From JADJOY01 sp016713535 [NCBI: Deltaproteobacteria bacterium] (GTDB lineage Bacteria > JADJOY01): 64,000 nt of DNA. The notes below the pieces were generated by a model. The model had not been told where the DNA came from. It saw only the letters and a program-made list of their open reading frames with translations, and did not search any database. Where the stretch lies: assembly GCA_016713535.1 (NCBI GenBank), contig JADJOY010000003.1, positions 62,001 to 126,000 of the forward strand. The letters run 5' to 3'. The translations under genes and the position numbers were made by a program. The first letter of the stretch is position 1, and each line of letters opens with the position of its first letter. Below are positions 26,002-35,574 of this stretch, piece after piece.

Positions 26002-27403
26002 TCGCCCCATCTTCCACATCGCCCGCGACGACCGAGGCGGCTTCGGCGCGTTCGCGCCCAACGCCGAGGTCGACGCCGTGGAGCTCGACTTCGCCCAGCG
26101 GAGCGACGGCTGCGGCGGGTTCGCGCAGGTCTCGGAGCCCGAGTGCGTGCGCCACTACACGCGCCTCTCGACGCTCAACTTCGACATCGACCGCGGCCTC
26201 TACCCGCTCGGTAGCTGCACCATGAAGCACAACCCGCGGCTCAACGAGGCGGTCGCCGCCGATCCGCGCTTCGCGACGCCGCACCCGTACTGGCCGGAGC
26301 CGTACCTCGAGGCGCACCAGGCCATCATGGGCGAGCTCGCCAAGGACCTCGCGGAGGTCTCGGGCTTCGACGAGGTGTGCCTGCTGCCCGCCGCCGGCGC
26401 GCACGGCGAGCTCACCGCGACGTTCATGATGAAGGCCTACCACCAGGCCCAGGGCAACACGGCGAAGAACGTCATCCTGATCCCGGACACCGCCCACGGC
26501 ACCAACCCGGCGTCGGCGGCGATGACCGGCTTCAAGTGCAAGAACATCAGCTCCGGCCCCGATGGCTACCTGCGCCTCGAGGACGTGGTGCCGCACCTCG
26601 ACGACACCGTCGCCGGGATCATGATCACCAACCCCAACACCTGCGGCATCTACGAGCGCGACCTGAGCCGCATCGCCGACGCCCTCCACGCCAAGGACGC
26701 GCTGCTCTACATGGACGGCGCCAACTTCAACGCGGTGATGGGGATCTTCCAGCCTGGCAAGCTGGGTGTCGACGTCATGCACTTCAACCTGCACAAGACG
26801 TTCACCACGCCGCACGGCGGTGGCGGTCCAGGCTCCGGTCCGATCGGCTACGTGTCGAAGCTCGCACCATTCGCGCCCGGCTCCGGGACGAAGCAGTCGA
26901 TCGGCCCGGTGAAGGCGTATTTCGGCCAGTGGGGCATGTACATCCGCGCGTGGACGTACATCCGCTCGCTGGGCGGGAAGGGGCTGCGCGAGGTGAGCGA
27001 GGAGGCGGTTCTCAACGCCAACTACATCAAGGCGCGTCTCGCGGACACGCTCCACGTGCCGTTCGCCACGCCCTCGTTCCACGAGTTCGTGGCCACCGAC
27101 AAGGGCTTTCCGAACGACCTGGCCACGATCGATCTCGCCAAGCGCCTCCTCGACCACGGCTTCCACCCGCCCACCATGTACTTCCCGATCCACGTGAAGG
27201 GCGCGATCTTGATCGAGCCAACCGAGACCGAGTCGCTCGAGGAGCTCGATCGCTTCATCGACGCGGTCAAGGCGGTGCGCGCCGAGATGGAGACCAGCCC
27301 CGAGGTGGTCCGTACGGCGCCCCACACCACGCCGGTGCGTCGGGTCAACGAGGCGCTGGCCGCGCGCCAGCTTCACCTGCGCTGGTCGGTTGGCGACGAA
27401 TGA
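25985..27403 (+). CDS. gcvPB: glycine dehydrogenase (decarboxylating) subunit 2
   Basis: A 472-residue beta-type P-protein half that carries the PLP lysine in MHFNLHKTFTTPHGGGGPGS. Other marks are YPLGSCTMKHNPRLNE, LPAAGAHGELTATFMMKAYH, IPDTAHGTNPASAAM, ITNPNTCGIYER and MYFPIHVKGAILIEPTETES. It forms the glycine decarboxylase with GcvPA. The start ATG lies inside the end of gcvPA, which supports coupled translation and equal expression. Length is normal. galK follows after 51 bases on the same strand. Confidence 0.95.
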   Translation: MRSVVDRPIFHIARDDRGGFGAFAPNAEVDAVELDFAQRSDGCGGFAQVSEPECVRHYTRLSTLNFDIDRGLYPLGSCTMKHNPRLNEAVAADPRFATPHPYWPEPYLEAHQAIMGELAKDLAEVSGFDEVCLLPAAGAHGELTATFMMKAYHQAQGNTAKNVILIPDTAHGTNPASAAMTGFKCKNISSGPDGYLRLEDVVPHLDDTVAGIMITNPNTCGIYERDLSRIADALHAKDALLYMDGANFNAVMGIFQPGKLGVDVMHFNLHKTFTTPHGGGGPGSGPIGYVSKLAPFAPGSGTKQSIGPVKAYFGQWGMYIRAWTYIRSLGGKGLREVSEEAVLNANYIKARLADTLHVPFATPSFHEFVATDKGFPNDLATIDLAKRLLDHGFHPPTMYFPIHVKGAILIEPTETESLEELDRFIDAVKAVRAEMETSPEVVRTAPHTTPVRRVNEALAARQLHLRWSVGDE

Positions 27404-27454
27404 CGCTATCGCCGGCCCGCCGGTCGCGGCCCTGAGGCACGAGACCCTTCGCCC

Positions 27455-28648
27455 ATGGTCGAGCATTCGGATCCTCACGCCCGGCGGGCGTACCTGCTTC
27501 ACGAGGCGCAGTTCGGCGCGCCGCCCGCGGTCGTGGCCTCCGCGCCGGGCCGCGTGAACCTGATCGGCGAGCACGTCGACTACTGCGGCGGGTGGGTGCT
27601 GCCGATGGCGATCCCCAACCGCACGTACGTGACGTTCCAGGCGGTGCCGGGGCGCGAGTGCAGGATGTTCTCGTCACGGCTCGGGGAGATCGCGTTTCCG
27701 ATCGAGCGGCCCGAGCGCACCGGCGACTGGGCCGACTACGTGCGCGGCACGGTGCGGGAGTTCGTCGAGCGGGGTCTGCGGGTGCCGGGACTGGTGGGGA
27801 GCATCACCGGCGACGTGCCGCTCGGTGGCGGGCTCTCGAGCTCGGCCTCGCTGGACGTGGCGCTCGCGACCGCGCTCAACGCGCTGGTCGGCGGGGCCCT
27901 CGAGCCCGACCAGCTCGCGCGCCTGGCGCAAGCGGTCGAGAACCGCACCGTGGGGGTCGCCTGCGGGCTGATGGACCCGATGGCGGTGGCGGTGGCCGGT
28001 GAGGGCGAAGCGCTCTTGCTGGACTGCCGCACCGGCGCCACCGAGGGAGTGCCGGTGCAGTTCGAGGCCGCGAGCTTCCTGCTTGCCGACTCGCGGGTGC
28101 CGCGCGCGCTGGCGGGCTCGAAGTACAACGAACGACGCGAGGAGACCGCGCGCGGGCTCGCGGCGCTGGTGGAAGCTGGCTGGCCGCTGCGCGACCTGCG
28201 CGATGTGCCGTTCGAACGGCTCGACGAGGCGCTCGGGTCGCTGGCGCCGCCGATCGACCGCCGCGTCCGCCACGTGGTGAGCGAGTGCCAGCGCGTGCGC
28301 GAGGCGGTGGCGGCGCTGCGCGCGGGCGACGCGGCGCGCTTCGGTGCCTTGCTCGACGCCTCGCACGCGAGCCTGCGGGACGACTTCGAGGTCTCCCATC
28401 CCGACGTCGACGAGCTGGTGGCGCTGGCGCGTGTCGTGCCCGGCGTCCACGGCGCGCGCGTCACGGGGGCGGGCTTCGGCGGCTTCGTGCTGGTGCTGGT
28501 GAGCGCCGACGCGCGCCAGCGTCTCGCCGACGAGCTGGTCGTGAAGTACTACCAGCCACGCGGCCGCGGTCCGTCCATCCTCGACGCCGGCCGCGGCTCA
28601 CCGCCCGCGCGCGTCGACTACGAGAGCGGGCGGGATCTGCCGCATTAG
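27455..28648 (+). CDS. galK: galactokinase (GHMP kinase)
   Basis: A 397-residue GHMP kinase with the galactokinase signature VNLIGEHVDYCGGWVLPMAI, the ATP loop GDVPLGGGLSSSASLDVA, CGLMDPMAVAVAG with the catalytic-region Asp, and VTGAGFGGFVLVLVS near the C-terminus. It should phosphorylate galactose to galactose-1-phosphate with ATP (Leloir pathway). Its position directly behind gcvPAB is unusual; no galT, galE or galM is in the window. The stop codon is followed within 8 bases by repeat copy 4. Another sugar substrate (for example N-acetylgalactosamine) is possible. Confidence 0.88.
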   Translation: MVEHSDPHARRAYLLHEAQFGAPPAVVASAPGRVNLIGEHVDYCGGWVLPMAIPNRTYVTFQAVPGRECRMFSSRLGEIAFPIERPERTGDWADYVRGTVREFVERGLRVPGLVGSITGDVPLGGGLSSSASLDVALATALNALVGGALEPDQLARLAQAVENRTVGVACGLMDPMAVAVAGEGEALLLDCRTGATEGVPVQFEAASFLLADSRVPRALAGSKYNERREETARGLAALVEAGWPLRDLRDVPFERLDEALGSLAPPIDRRVRHVVSECQRVREAVAALRAGDAARFGALLDASHASLRDDFEVSHPDVDELVALARVVPGVHGARVTGAGFGGFVLVLVSADARQRLADELVVKYYQPRGRGPSILDAGRGSPPARVDYESGRDLPH

Positions 28649-28653
28649 ATTTC

Positions 28654-29110
28654 TCGGGGGGCTGTTCCAGCCCCCCGCCCGCCGGCTGGAGCCGCGGCGC
28701 TTCGTCGCCGCGGATCCCGGCGGGGCCCACCCAAGGCACTCGCTTCGCTCGTGGCGTCGCGCTGCGACGCGCCGCTCGCCGGGTCCTCTCGTGGCGCGAG
28801 CGGGCCGAGCGGCGCTGTGCTCGGGCGCGGTCCAGCCCCCCGCCGGAGGGTCGCGCGCCGCGCGACCGGCGATACGCGCTGGCGTTGCGTCGCCGGGCGC
28901 GTCGATCGCTGTACGCGGCCACCCCCAAGGCACTCGCTTGGCTCGTGGCGTCGCGCCGGTGACGGGAGATGGGACCCCCGTCGCTACGATGGTTCGCGTA
29001 GCGCGGCGGGCTCCGTCCCCCCGCGGCGCTTTGCTCTCGCACGATTTCTTCACCGCCGCGCTGCGACGCGCCTCAGGTCGGAGGGCCGCGCGCCTGCGCG
29101 GCCGGCGATA
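28654..29110. repeat. composite GC-hairpin repeat, copy 4
   Basis: It starts 6 bases after the galK stop with TCTCGGGGGGCTGTTCCAGC and CCCCCGCCCGCCGG. Then CAAGGCACTCGCTTCGCTCG (twice, near 28733 and 28925), then GACGGGAGATGGGACCCCCG and TCGCTACGATGG, then CGGGCTCCGTCCCCCCGCGG and CTGCGACGCG. It has the same block order as copies 3 and 6 with an internal duplication. No gene is seen. Confidence 0.75.
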
Positions 29111-29217
29111 CGCCTGGGCGTGCACCGACGATCCGTTCGATCCCTGTATGGCGCTGCGTCCGGTGGAGCGCCGATCGGCCCGCGGTGCGCCGCTCGACGC
29201 GCTAGGCTCGGGTCGTC

Positions 29218-29439
29218 ATGGACGGGAAGGGGATCGGTCTCGCGCTCATCGGCCTCGGCCTCGTGGCCGTGCTCGTGGGCGTGCTGGTCTACTCGGGCGC
29301 GCTTTCGTGGTTCGGCCGCTTGCCCGGCGACATCCGCATCGAGGGTGAGCAGTCGCGGTTCTACTTTCCGCTCACTTCGATGATCCTCGTCTCCGTGGTG
29401 CTGTCGGTCGTGTTGAACGTGATCCGCCGCTTCCTGTAG
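29218..29439 (+). CDS. DUF2905 family small membrane protein
   Basis: A 73-residue protein with two transmembrane helices (GIGLALIGLGLVAVLVGVLV and MILVSVVLSVVLNVIRRFL) joined by the conserved loop WFGRLPGDIRIEGEQSRFYF, which is diagnostic for DUF2905. The family is widespread and uncharacterised; location inner membrane. The start ATG is preceded by only a weak ribosome binding site. It lies just after repeat copy 4 and 10 bases before the next gene, so it probably heads a two-gene unit. Confidence 0.85.
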   Translation: MDGKGIGLALIGLGLVAVLVGVLVYSGALSWFGRLPGDIRIEGEQSRFYFPLTSMILVSVVLSVVLNVIRRFL

Positions 29440-29449
29440 ATCCATCCGC

Positions 29450-30566
29450 ATGGGTGAGCGGGCATCGCTGACACAGGCGCGGTATCGGGTCCTCCTCAGG
29501 TCTCTGCCGGCCGACGACGCCACGCTCGACACGTTGCGCGAGCTGCTGAGATCGGCCGGCCTCGGCGACGACGAGATCGCGCGCGGCTTCGCCCACGTGC
29601 CGTTCGTGGTCGCGGCCGGCGTGACCGCCGAGCGTGCGCGCGAGGTGGCGGGGGCGCTGGCGCGCGCAGGCGGTGACGTGGAGATCGTGAGCCCGCCGCT
29701 CGGCTCGCCGAAGCGGGTGTCGAGCTCCGACCGGATGGCGCGCGCGCGCAGCGGCGACACCCAGCTCGGGTGGTACCTGCTCGCCGGCACCCTGATCGTC
29801 GGGCTCGCAGCGTGGTTCCTGGTCCCGTCGACCACGCGCCTCAGGCTCCGGGTGGCTTCCGGCCAGACCTTCCAGGTCCGTCGCATCCTCGAGGTCGACC
29901 AGTCGATCCAGCGCCAGTTCGGGCTGGTCAACGCCAAGGGCGCGGTGCGCTACGACGTGCTGCGCACCGTGACGAGTGTGGGTCCGGAGGAGGTCCAGGT
30001 CGTGGATCGCTTCCGCGATCCCGTGTTCGATCTCGACGTCTCCGGCGACGGCGCCGCGAATTACCTCGCCGACCTCGAGAAGGTGAAGGCGCTCATGCCG
30101 TCCGCTTCGGTCACGCGGATCTTCTCTGACCAACGGCAAGCTGCGAGAGAGCCGCGACGAGGACTCGCTCATGGCCCTCGATCCGTATCCGGGGTACGTC
30201 GACCTGATGCTCGGGGAGATGTCGTTCCCCCCCTACGCGGTGAAGGCCGGCCAGTCGTGGGAGTCGGCCATCGACCTCGAGCGCGCGATCCAGTTCGATC
30301 CCGAGGCGAGCGAGACCCACCTCGGCTTCCGTACCATCCCCGCCAACCTGCAGACGGTGAAGATCGGCAAGGGAAACGTCGCGACCAGCATGTTCGCGAA
30401 CGCGGGGAACAAGCTGGATCTCGCCGGGCGGGTGTGGTTCGACAGCGGGTCCGGCGTGCCGGTCGACCTGCGGGTCGACCTCAAGCGCACCCGCTTCGCC
30501 GGTGCCACGGGCGTGAACGCGATGGACACGATCCAGGTCCGCCTGGCCCAGACGCTGGAGAAGTGA
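29450..30566 (+). CDS. membrane-anchored DUF6263-like protein (single-base frameshift)
   Basis: The first part encodes a soluble N-terminal domain (about 1-85, RYRVLLRSLPADDATLDTLR and similar, ribosomal L7/L12-C-terminal-like helices). A transmembrane helix follows (GWYLLAGTLIVGLAAWFLV), then a beta-rich outer domain beginning LRLRVASGQTFQVRRILEVD. The frame breaks near 30125 after SVTRIF; the next frame carries on with LTNGKLRESRDEDSLMALDP, YAVKAGQSWESAIDL and NKLDLAGRVWFDSGSGVPVD to a stop at 30566. One extra base in CTTCTCTG explains it. The outer domain resembles DUF6263 beta-barrel-like proteins; function unknown. Confidence 0.65.
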
Positions 30567-30567
30567 A

Positions 30568-30593
30568 GGCGCCGCAGCTCGCGCCACGGCGCC
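30568..30593. terminator. hairpin between convergent genes
   Basis: GGCGCCG (30568-30574) and CGGCGCC (30587-30593) flank a 12-base loop directly after the stop of the preceding plus-strand gene and 40 bases before the end of gcvH on the other strand. There is no U-run, so this is a weak terminator call. Confidence 0.35.
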
Positions 30594-30633
30594 TCCGCTC
30601 GTCGCCCCCGCCTTGCCGGGAGGGCGTGACCTC

Positions 30634-31032
30634 TCAGTCGCCCTTCTCGTCGGCCACGAACGCGGCGTAAGCCCCGGAGTCCATGAGCGACTCCAGATCG
30701 CCCGGATTCGCGACCTCGATCTTGACCAGCCAGCCCTCGCCGTACGGGTCGCTGTTCAGGAGCTCCGGCTTGTCCGCGAGGGCCGTGTTTACCGCGACGA
30801 CCTTGCCCGACACCGGCGCGTAGATCTCGGAGACCGCCTTCACGGACTCGACCGTGGCGAAGGTCTGCTCCTTGGCGAGTTCGTCACCCGCCTTCACCTG
30901 GAGGTCGAGGTACACGACGTCGCCGAGGTGAGACTGGGCGTAGTCGGTGATGCCGACCGCCGCCTCGCTCGGCTGCTCGGCGTTGATCCACTCGTGTTCC
31001 TTCGAGTAGCGCAGGGTCGCGGGCGTATCCAT
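30634..31032 (-). CDS. gcvH: glycine cleavage system H protein
   Basis: A 132-residue lipoyl carrier. The lipoylated lysine is Lys65 in ATVESVKAVSEIYAPVSG. Other marks are LRYSKEHEWI at the N-terminus, VGITDYAQSHLGDVVYLDL and PELLNSDPYGEGWLVKIEV. It shuttles aminomethyl from the P-protein to GcvT. ATG 31032 has AAGGAGCT upstream; the extra open frame to 31134 is a low-complexity CGGTGT repeat. It is last in the folD-gcvT-gcvH operon, 103 bases behind gcvT, and converges with the plus-strand gcvPA-gcvPB-galK side. Confidence 0.95.
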   Translation of the reverse strand: MDTPATLRYSKEHEWINAEQPSEAAVGITDYAQSHLGDVVYLDLQVKAGDELAKEQTFATVESVKAVSEIYAPVSGKVVAVNTALADKPELLNSDPYGEGWLVKIEVANPGDLESLMDSGAYAAFVADEKGD

Positions 31033-31135
31033 GTGGAGCTCCTTCGTCGTGCCGTGGATGGTTCCGGGTTCGGTCGGTGTCGGTGTCGGTGTCGATCGAG
31101 ACGATGAGCGCGCGATCGCGGGATCGCGTGTCAAC

Positions 31136-32242
31136 TCACTTCTTGGTGTGGGACGGGACGAACGGCAGCTTCACGACCTTCGCCGCGAGCGGCTTGCCGC
31201 GTACCTCGATGCCGAGCGCGCGTCCCACCTCGGCATGTGCGAGGTCGACGTAACCCATCGCGATGCCCTTGCCGAGCGATGGCGACGAGGTGCCGCTCGT
31301 GACGATGCCAACGGGCTTGCCGTCGGCGACGATCGGGTAGTCCGAGCGCGGCACGCCGCGCTCGGTGAGCTCGAGACCGCCCATCTTGCGGGCGAGGCCC
31401 GTGGCCCGCGCCGCTTCGATGGCGGCGCGGCCGAGGAAGTCGCCCTTGGCCGGCTTCACGACCCAGCCGACGCCAGCCTCGAGCGGCAGCGTCGACTCGG
31501 TGAGCTCGTGGCCGTAGAGCGAGTAGCCCATCTCGAGGCGCAACGTGTCGCGGGCGCCGAGGCCGATCGGCTTGAGGCCGAGGTCCGCGCCGGCGTCGAG
31601 CAGCGTGTCCCAGAGCGTGCCGAGGTGAGCCGCCTCGGCGAACAGCTCGAAGCCATCCTCGCCGGTGTAGCCGGTGCGCGCGATGCGCATGGCGCGACCC
31701 GCGACGACGCACTCGGCGACGCCGAAGTAGGGCACCCCGTCGACGTCTGCCGGGGTGAGCTTGGCGAGGATCTTGGCGGCGTTCGGCCCCTGCAGCGCGA
31801 GCAAGGCGAGGTCGTCGCGGGCGACCGGGCGGGCGCCGCCCGCGGGCACGTGGGTGATCATCCACTCGAAGTCCTTGGCGCGGTTCGAGGCGTTGACGAC
31901 CACCAGGAAGAGCTCCTCCCCGGCGCGGTAGATGATCAGGTCGTCGAGGATCCCGCCGTCCTCGCGGCACAGCAGGCTGTAGTGGGCGCGGCCCACCTCG
32001 AGCTTGGCGACGTGGTTGGTGGTGAGCCACTCGAGCGTCGTCACCGCGCCGGGTCCGGTCACCTCGACCACGCCCATGTGCGCGATGTCGAAGAGCCCGG
32101 CGGCGGCGCGCACGGCCTTGTGCTCGTCGATGATGCCGGTGTACTGGACCGGCATGTCCCAGCCCGCGAACGGGACCATGCGGGCGCCGAGGGCCACGTG
32201 GCGCTCTGCGAGTGGCGTGCGCTGCAAGTTCTCGGTGGTCAT
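31136..32242 (-). CDS. gcvT: aminomethyltransferase (glycine cleavage T protein)
   Basis: A 368-residue tetrahydrofolate-dependent aminomethyltransferase: [76 protein letters not shown] and [20 protein letters not shown]. It releases ammonia from aminomethyl-GcvH and makes 5,10-methylene-THF. GGAGAAG precedes the ATG. Its start overlaps the folD stop as ATGA, so folD and gcvT are translationally coupled: T makes methylene-THF, FolD oxidises it. Length normal. Confidence 0.95.
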   Translation of the reverse strand: MTTENLQRTPLAERHVALGARMVPFAGWDMPVQYTGIIDEHKAVRAAAGLFDIAHMGVVEVTGPGAVTTLEWLTTNHVAKLEVGRAHYSLLCREDGGILDDLIIYRAGEELFLVVVNASNRAKDFEWMITHVPAGGARPVARDDLALLALQGPNAAKILAKLTPADVDGVPYFGVAECVVAGRAMRIARTGYTGEDGFELFAEAAHLGTLWDTLLDAGADLGLKPIGLGARDTLRLEMGYSLYGHELTESTLPLEAGVGWVVKPAKGDFLGRAAIEAARATGLARKMGGLELTERGVPRSDYPIVADGKPVGIVTSGTSSPSLGKGIAMGYVDLAHAEVGRALGIEVRGKPLAAKVVKLPFVPSHTKK

Positions 32243-33114
32243 CGGGTCTTCTCCGAAGGCCCGCCGGCGTGGGCCGCGCGCGCTGCTTCGAGGGTGTTGA
32301 ACAGCAGCATCGCGATCGTCATCGGTCCCACGCCGCCGGGTACCGGTGTGATCAGCGACGCGCGCTCCTTCGCCGCGGCGAACTCGACGTCGCCGACCAG
32401 CTTGCCGGTGGGTAGCCGATTGATGCCGACGTCGACCACGACCGCGCCGTCCCGGATCCAGTCGCCGCGGACCATCTCGGGCCGGCCGACGGCAGCCACC
32501 ACCACGTCCGCGCGTCGCACCACGCTCGCGAGGTCTCGCGTGCGCGAGTGGCAGATCGTGACGGTGGCGTGGCGCTCGAGCAAGAGCAGCGCCACCGGCT
32601 TGCCGACGATCTCGCTACGGCCGACCACGACCGCTTCCTTTCCGGCGAGGTCGACCTTCGCGGCGTCCAGCATGCGCATCACGCCGTGCGGCGTGCACGG
32701 CTTGAAGCGGGCGCGCCCCTGCACCAGCAGGCCGACGTTGTCGGGGTGGAAGCCGTCGACGTCCTTGGCCGGCGAGACGCGATCGAGCACGACGGTGGAG
32801 CGGATCTGCTCGGGGAGCGGGAGCTGGACGAGGACGCCGTGGACGGCGGGGTCGGCGTTGAGCTCGTCGAGGATCGCGAGGAGCTCGCCCTCGGTGGTGG
32901 TCTCGGGGAGGTGTCGCTCGACCGCGGCGATCCCGGCCCCCTCGGAGGCGGTGCGCTTGCCGCGCACGTAGACCTCGCTCGCAGGGTCGTTGCCGACCCG
33001 CACGACCGTGAGCCCGGGCCGCGGCCCGCCGCTCTCCACCAGCGCGGCGACGCCACGCCCCACCTCGGCGCGGACCTCGGCCGCCAGCGCCTTCCCGTCG
33101 AGGATCTCACCCAT
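32239..33114 (-). CDS. folD: bifunctional methylene-THF dehydrogenase / cyclohydrolase
   Basis: A 291-residue FolD. The active-site lysine is in [17 protein letters not shown]; other signatures are [28 protein letters not shown], the Rossmann loop [20 protein letters not shown] and the closing [16 protein letters not shown]. It interconverts methylene-, methenyl- and formyl-THF with NADP. ATG 33114 gives the canonical [11 protein letters not shown] start; a GTG at 33123 is possible. It heads the folD-gcvT-gcvH operon; the upstream gap holds repeat copy 5. Confidence 0.93.
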   Translation of the reverse strand: MGEILDGKALAAEVRAEVGRGVAALVESGGPRPGLTVVRVGNDPASEVYVRGKRTASEGAGIAAVERHLPETTTEGELLAILDELNADPAVHGVLVQLPLPEQIRSTVVLDRVSPAKDVDGFHPDNVGLLVQGRARFKPCTPHGVMRMLDAAKVDLAGKEAVVVGRSEIVGKPVALLLLERHATVTICHSRTRDLASVVRRADVVVAAVGRPEMVRGDWIRDGAVVVDVGINRLPTGKLVGDVEFAAAKERASLITPVPGGVGPMTIAMLLFNTLEAARAAHAGGPSEKTR

Positions 33115-33177
33115 TCGCGGCACCCGGACGTGCGAAAGCGCGCCAACATACGGGAGCGTCCCACTCGCGTAAAGCGA

Positions 33178-33394
33178 CGGGAGAAGTCCGCTCCCCGCCG
33201 ATGGAGCGGCGGGCTCCCGTCGGTCGGCAGCGGTAGGGATGGGCGTCGCGACACCGGTCGGAGAGGAGACTGGACCGCACCCGGGTGGCTGGCGCGTCGG
33301 TGCGCCGTCACCGACCCGGCGTTCGATCCCTGGCGGCCGACGGAGCGGCCGCGCTCCAGGCGGCGGGGGCGCGAGAGCAGCCCCCCGACGCGGC
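33178..33394. repeat. composite GC-hairpin repeat, copy 5 (degenerate)
   Basis: Read on the minus strand, it starts about 8 bases after the stop of the YadA-head-like gene with CGGGGGGCTGCTCTCGCGCC. A GCGGCGGGCTCC/GGAG-type stem lies near 33185-33220. The blocks shared by copies 3, 4 and 6 are only partly recognisable here. The rest of the gap to folD shows no gene. Confidence 0.5.
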
Positions 33395-34444
33395 TCAGTT
33401 GTCTTCGAAGAGCGACCCGGCTCGCCAGTCCTCGGCGTTGGCGGCCTCGCGCGACTTGCCGCCGCTCACCGTCGAGTTGGTGCCGGTGGCGATGTTCAGG
33501 TACCCGCCGCTCACGGTCGACTTGCCGCCGTCGGCTGAGTTGCTATTACCACCGCTCACCGTCGAGAAGGGGCCCTGGGCGAAGTTCGCGAAGCCGCCGG
33601 TGACCGACGAGTTGTCGCCGAACGCGGTGCCGCCCGAGCCGCCGCTCACCGCCGCCATCGCGCCGACGGCCTGGTTCGAGTCGCCGCCGGAGACCGACGA
33701 CTCGTCGCCGGTGGTCACGTTGTTGCCGCCGCCGCTGATCGAGGACCAGTCGCCGTTCGCTTGGTTGATCGTGCCGCCGGTGACCGCTGCCGCCTGCCCG
33801 GCTGCGGTGTTGCTCTCGCCGCCGCCCACCGCGGCGTAGAGCCCGCTCGCGGTGTTGTTGGCGCCGCCGGTGACGGACGCGTACGAGATCGAGAACGGAT
33901 CGTTCGGCGTCGCGGTGGTGGCCTTGTTCTGGTAGCCGCCGGCGACGGTGGTGAAGTTGGTCTGGGCCTTGTTGTCCCAGCCGCCCAGCACCATCGACGA
34001 CCCGCCGATCGCCTGGCCGTACTGGCCACCCGAGATCGTCGCGAACGGCCCGGTCGAGCGGTTGAGGCGGCCGCCGAGGACGTTGGCGTTGGGACCCGAG
34101 ATGGCGTTCTGGTAGCCGGTCACGACGCCGCCGTAGCTCGTGTAGCTGTGCTCGTCCCCGACCACCAGGTTGTGCGAGCCGGTCTTGTCCGTGGGGAAGC
34201 CGGGGGTGGTCTGCGTGGCGTCGTAGCCGATGATGACGTTGCCCTTGCCGTTGGCGGTGTTGGTGCTGTCGGAGCCGTTCTGGACCAGCAGGTTCCCCGA
34301 GGCCACCTGCACGTTGCCGGACTGGATGATCAGGGCGTCGCAGCCCGAGATCACGAAGTTGTTGCCCACCACCGAGCCGGTGCAGGCGGCGTAGGCGGAT
34401 GGGGCGGCGAGCACGAGCGACAGGGTGATCGTCCACGTCTTCAT
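33395..34444 (-). CDS. secreted beta-roll repeat protein, YadA-head-like, without anchor
   Basis: A 349-residue protein with a signal peptide ([20 protein letters not shown]), a short Cys-containing segment ([16 protein letters not shown]) and about 15 repeats of roughly 14 residues of the form (V/I)(S/T/L)GGxxNxAxGxxSx. Examples are [15 protein letters not shown] and [15 protein letters not shown]. This is the Hep_Hag/YadA head pattern, which folds as a trimeric left-handed beta-roll. The C-terminus ([19 protein letters not shown]) has neither coiled coil nor the YadA membrane anchor. It may be a free extracellular trimer or need an unlinked anchor. GAGGAGAA precedes the ATG. Function unknown; adhesion is the usual family role. 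Confidence 0.75.
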   Translation of the reverse strand: MKTWTITLSLVLAAPSAYAACTGSVVGNNFVISGCDALIIQSGNVQVASGNLLVQNGSDSTNTANGKGNVIIGYDATQTTPGFPTDKTGSHNLVVGDEHSYTSYGGVVTGYQNAISGPNANVLGGRLNRSTGPFATISGGQYGQAIGGSSMVLGGWDNKAQTNFTTVAGGYQNKATTATPNDPFSISYASVTGGANNTASGLYAAVGGGESNTAAGQAAAVTGGTINQANGDWSSISGGGNNVTTGDESSVSGGDSNQAVGAMAAVSGGSGGTAFGDNSSVTGGFANFAQGPFSTVSGGNSNSADGGKSTVSGGYLNIATGTNSTVSGGKSREAANAEDWRAGSLFEDN

Positions 34445-34554
34445 GGTTTCTCCTCGAGCCCGGTCTCCCCGGGACGGTGGGGCCTTCCGGCTGTGCGGTG
34501 TGACTGTAAGCGTTCGCGCGGCGGTGTGCGAAGCGTTCCCGGCGGGCGCAGATC

Positions 34555-35103
34555 TCACGGAGCGCCGGCGCGGGGCGCCGTGAAGGCGTAGCCGGTGGGA
34601 AGCGGCGCCCCGCGTGCGACCCGCACCGCGGTCGGCAACTCGGCCACCACCGACACCACCGTACCGATCCCGGCGAGTGCGCCGGCGACGCGTCCCGAGA
34701 GCCGCTCGAACGGCAACATCGCCAGCAGCGCCACGAGCACGATCGCGCTCGCGGCGAAGCCGCCGTACGACATGCACAGGAACTGACGGCGATCGTTCCG
34801 CGCGGTGTCGAAGTGGAAGAGCAGTGGCGCGGTGACGCGACCGGGGAAGTGGACCGTGCTGCCGGCGGCGAGGGCACCGGCGAGGTGCCCCCACTCGTGG
34901 GTGATGAAGCCGACCAGCGCGGTGAGGGTGCCCGCGGCGACCGAGAGCCCGCCGGCCACCCAGCCGCCCTGCGAGGCGATGCGTCCTTCGGCGGTCCACA
35001 CCAGCGCGGTGAGCCCGATCACCGCGAGATCCCGAGCCACCGAGATCGCCGGCGGTCGCGGACGCGCGCGCGAGTCGCCCCGTCCCGCGGCTGGGCGAGG
35101 CAC
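34555..35103 (-). CDS. membrane metalloprotease-like protein (HEWGH, M50-like)
   Basis: A 182-residue membrane protein with helices ARDLAVIGLTALVWTAEG, VAAGTLTALVGFITHEWGHL, YGGFAASAIVLVALLAML and VAGALAGIGTVVSVVAEL. HEWGH inside the second helix is a HExxH zinc site as in site-2 proteases, but the usual distal Asp motif (LDG) is not obvious, so catalysis is uncertain. The likely start is GTG 35103, 12 bases after the stop of the FmdB-like gene; the upstream frame overlaps that gene. A related fold acting as a non-catalytic membrane protein is possible. Confidence 0.6.
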   Translation of the reverse strand: MPRPAAGRGDSRARPRPPAISVARDLAVIGLTALVWTAEGRIASQGGWVAGGLSVAAGTLTALVGFITHEWGHLAGALAAGSTVHFPGRVTAPLLFHFDTARNDRRQFLCMSYGGFAASAIVLVALLAMLPFERLSGRVAGALAGIGTVVSVVAELPTAVRVARGAPLPTGYAFTAPRAGAP

Positions 35104-35114
35104 GAGTCCGCGGC

Positions 35115-35468
35115 TCAGCTCGACGCCGGCGCGGGTTTGGTGGTCGAGGACTTCTCCGGCGCGGTGCTCGGCTTGGAGTCGCTCGCGGTCGCGGTCGAGG
35201 TCGAGCCCGTGCTGGAGCCACCGTCGCTCTTGCTCGAGGAGTCCTTCTCCTTCGACTTCTCCTTGTCCTTGGCTGGACCGCTTCCGCCCTTGCCGTAGTC
35301 CGTCACATACCAGCCCGAGCCCTTGAGCACGAACGACGTGCTCGAGATCAGCCGCTGGACCTTGCGACCGCCACACTCCGGGCAGGTCTTGATCGGGTTG
35401 GCAGTGATCGACTGCTGCTTCTCGAAGGTCACGCCACAGCTCGGGCACTGGTACTCGTAGATGGGCAT
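35115..35468 (-). CDS. FmdB family zinc-ribbon protein
   Basis: A 117-residue protein with the FmdB zinc ribbon at the N-terminus: [20 protein letters not shown], then CPECGG (two CxxC pairs). [20 protein letters not shown] follows, and then a 55-residue Ser/Lys/Thr-rich disordered tail. FmdB-type proteins are regulators or accessory factors of unknown mechanism. ATG 35468 starts the ribbon exactly; the longer frame to 35510 lacks similarity. It lies downstream of yggU in the maf-yggS-proC-yggT-yggU run, after a 106-base gap. Confidence 0.85.
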   Translation of the reverse strand: MPIYEYQCPSCGVTFEKQQSITANPIKTCPECGGRKVQRLISSTSFVLKGSGWYVTDYGKGGSGPAKDKEKSKEKDSSSKSDGGSSTGSTSTATASDSKPSTAPEKSSTTKPAPASS

Positions 35469-35574
35469 GGCGACTCCATGGCGGTTCGTGGGCGCCGCGC
35501 GCACGGGCACCCAAGCCGGTCACGACCGCAAATTGGCCAGGTCGCAGCGGAATATAACGACGGTCGATGCTCGG

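Noticed and set aside
31040-31134. N-terminal extension of GcvH
   Set aside because: The stretch is a CGGTGT-type low-complexity repeat without similarity, and ATG 31032 has a good ribosome binding site and gives the normal length.
33395-34444. DNA tandem repeat or CRISPR-like array
   Set aside because: The periodicity is at the protein level (14-residue head repeats) with variable DNA and no spacers.
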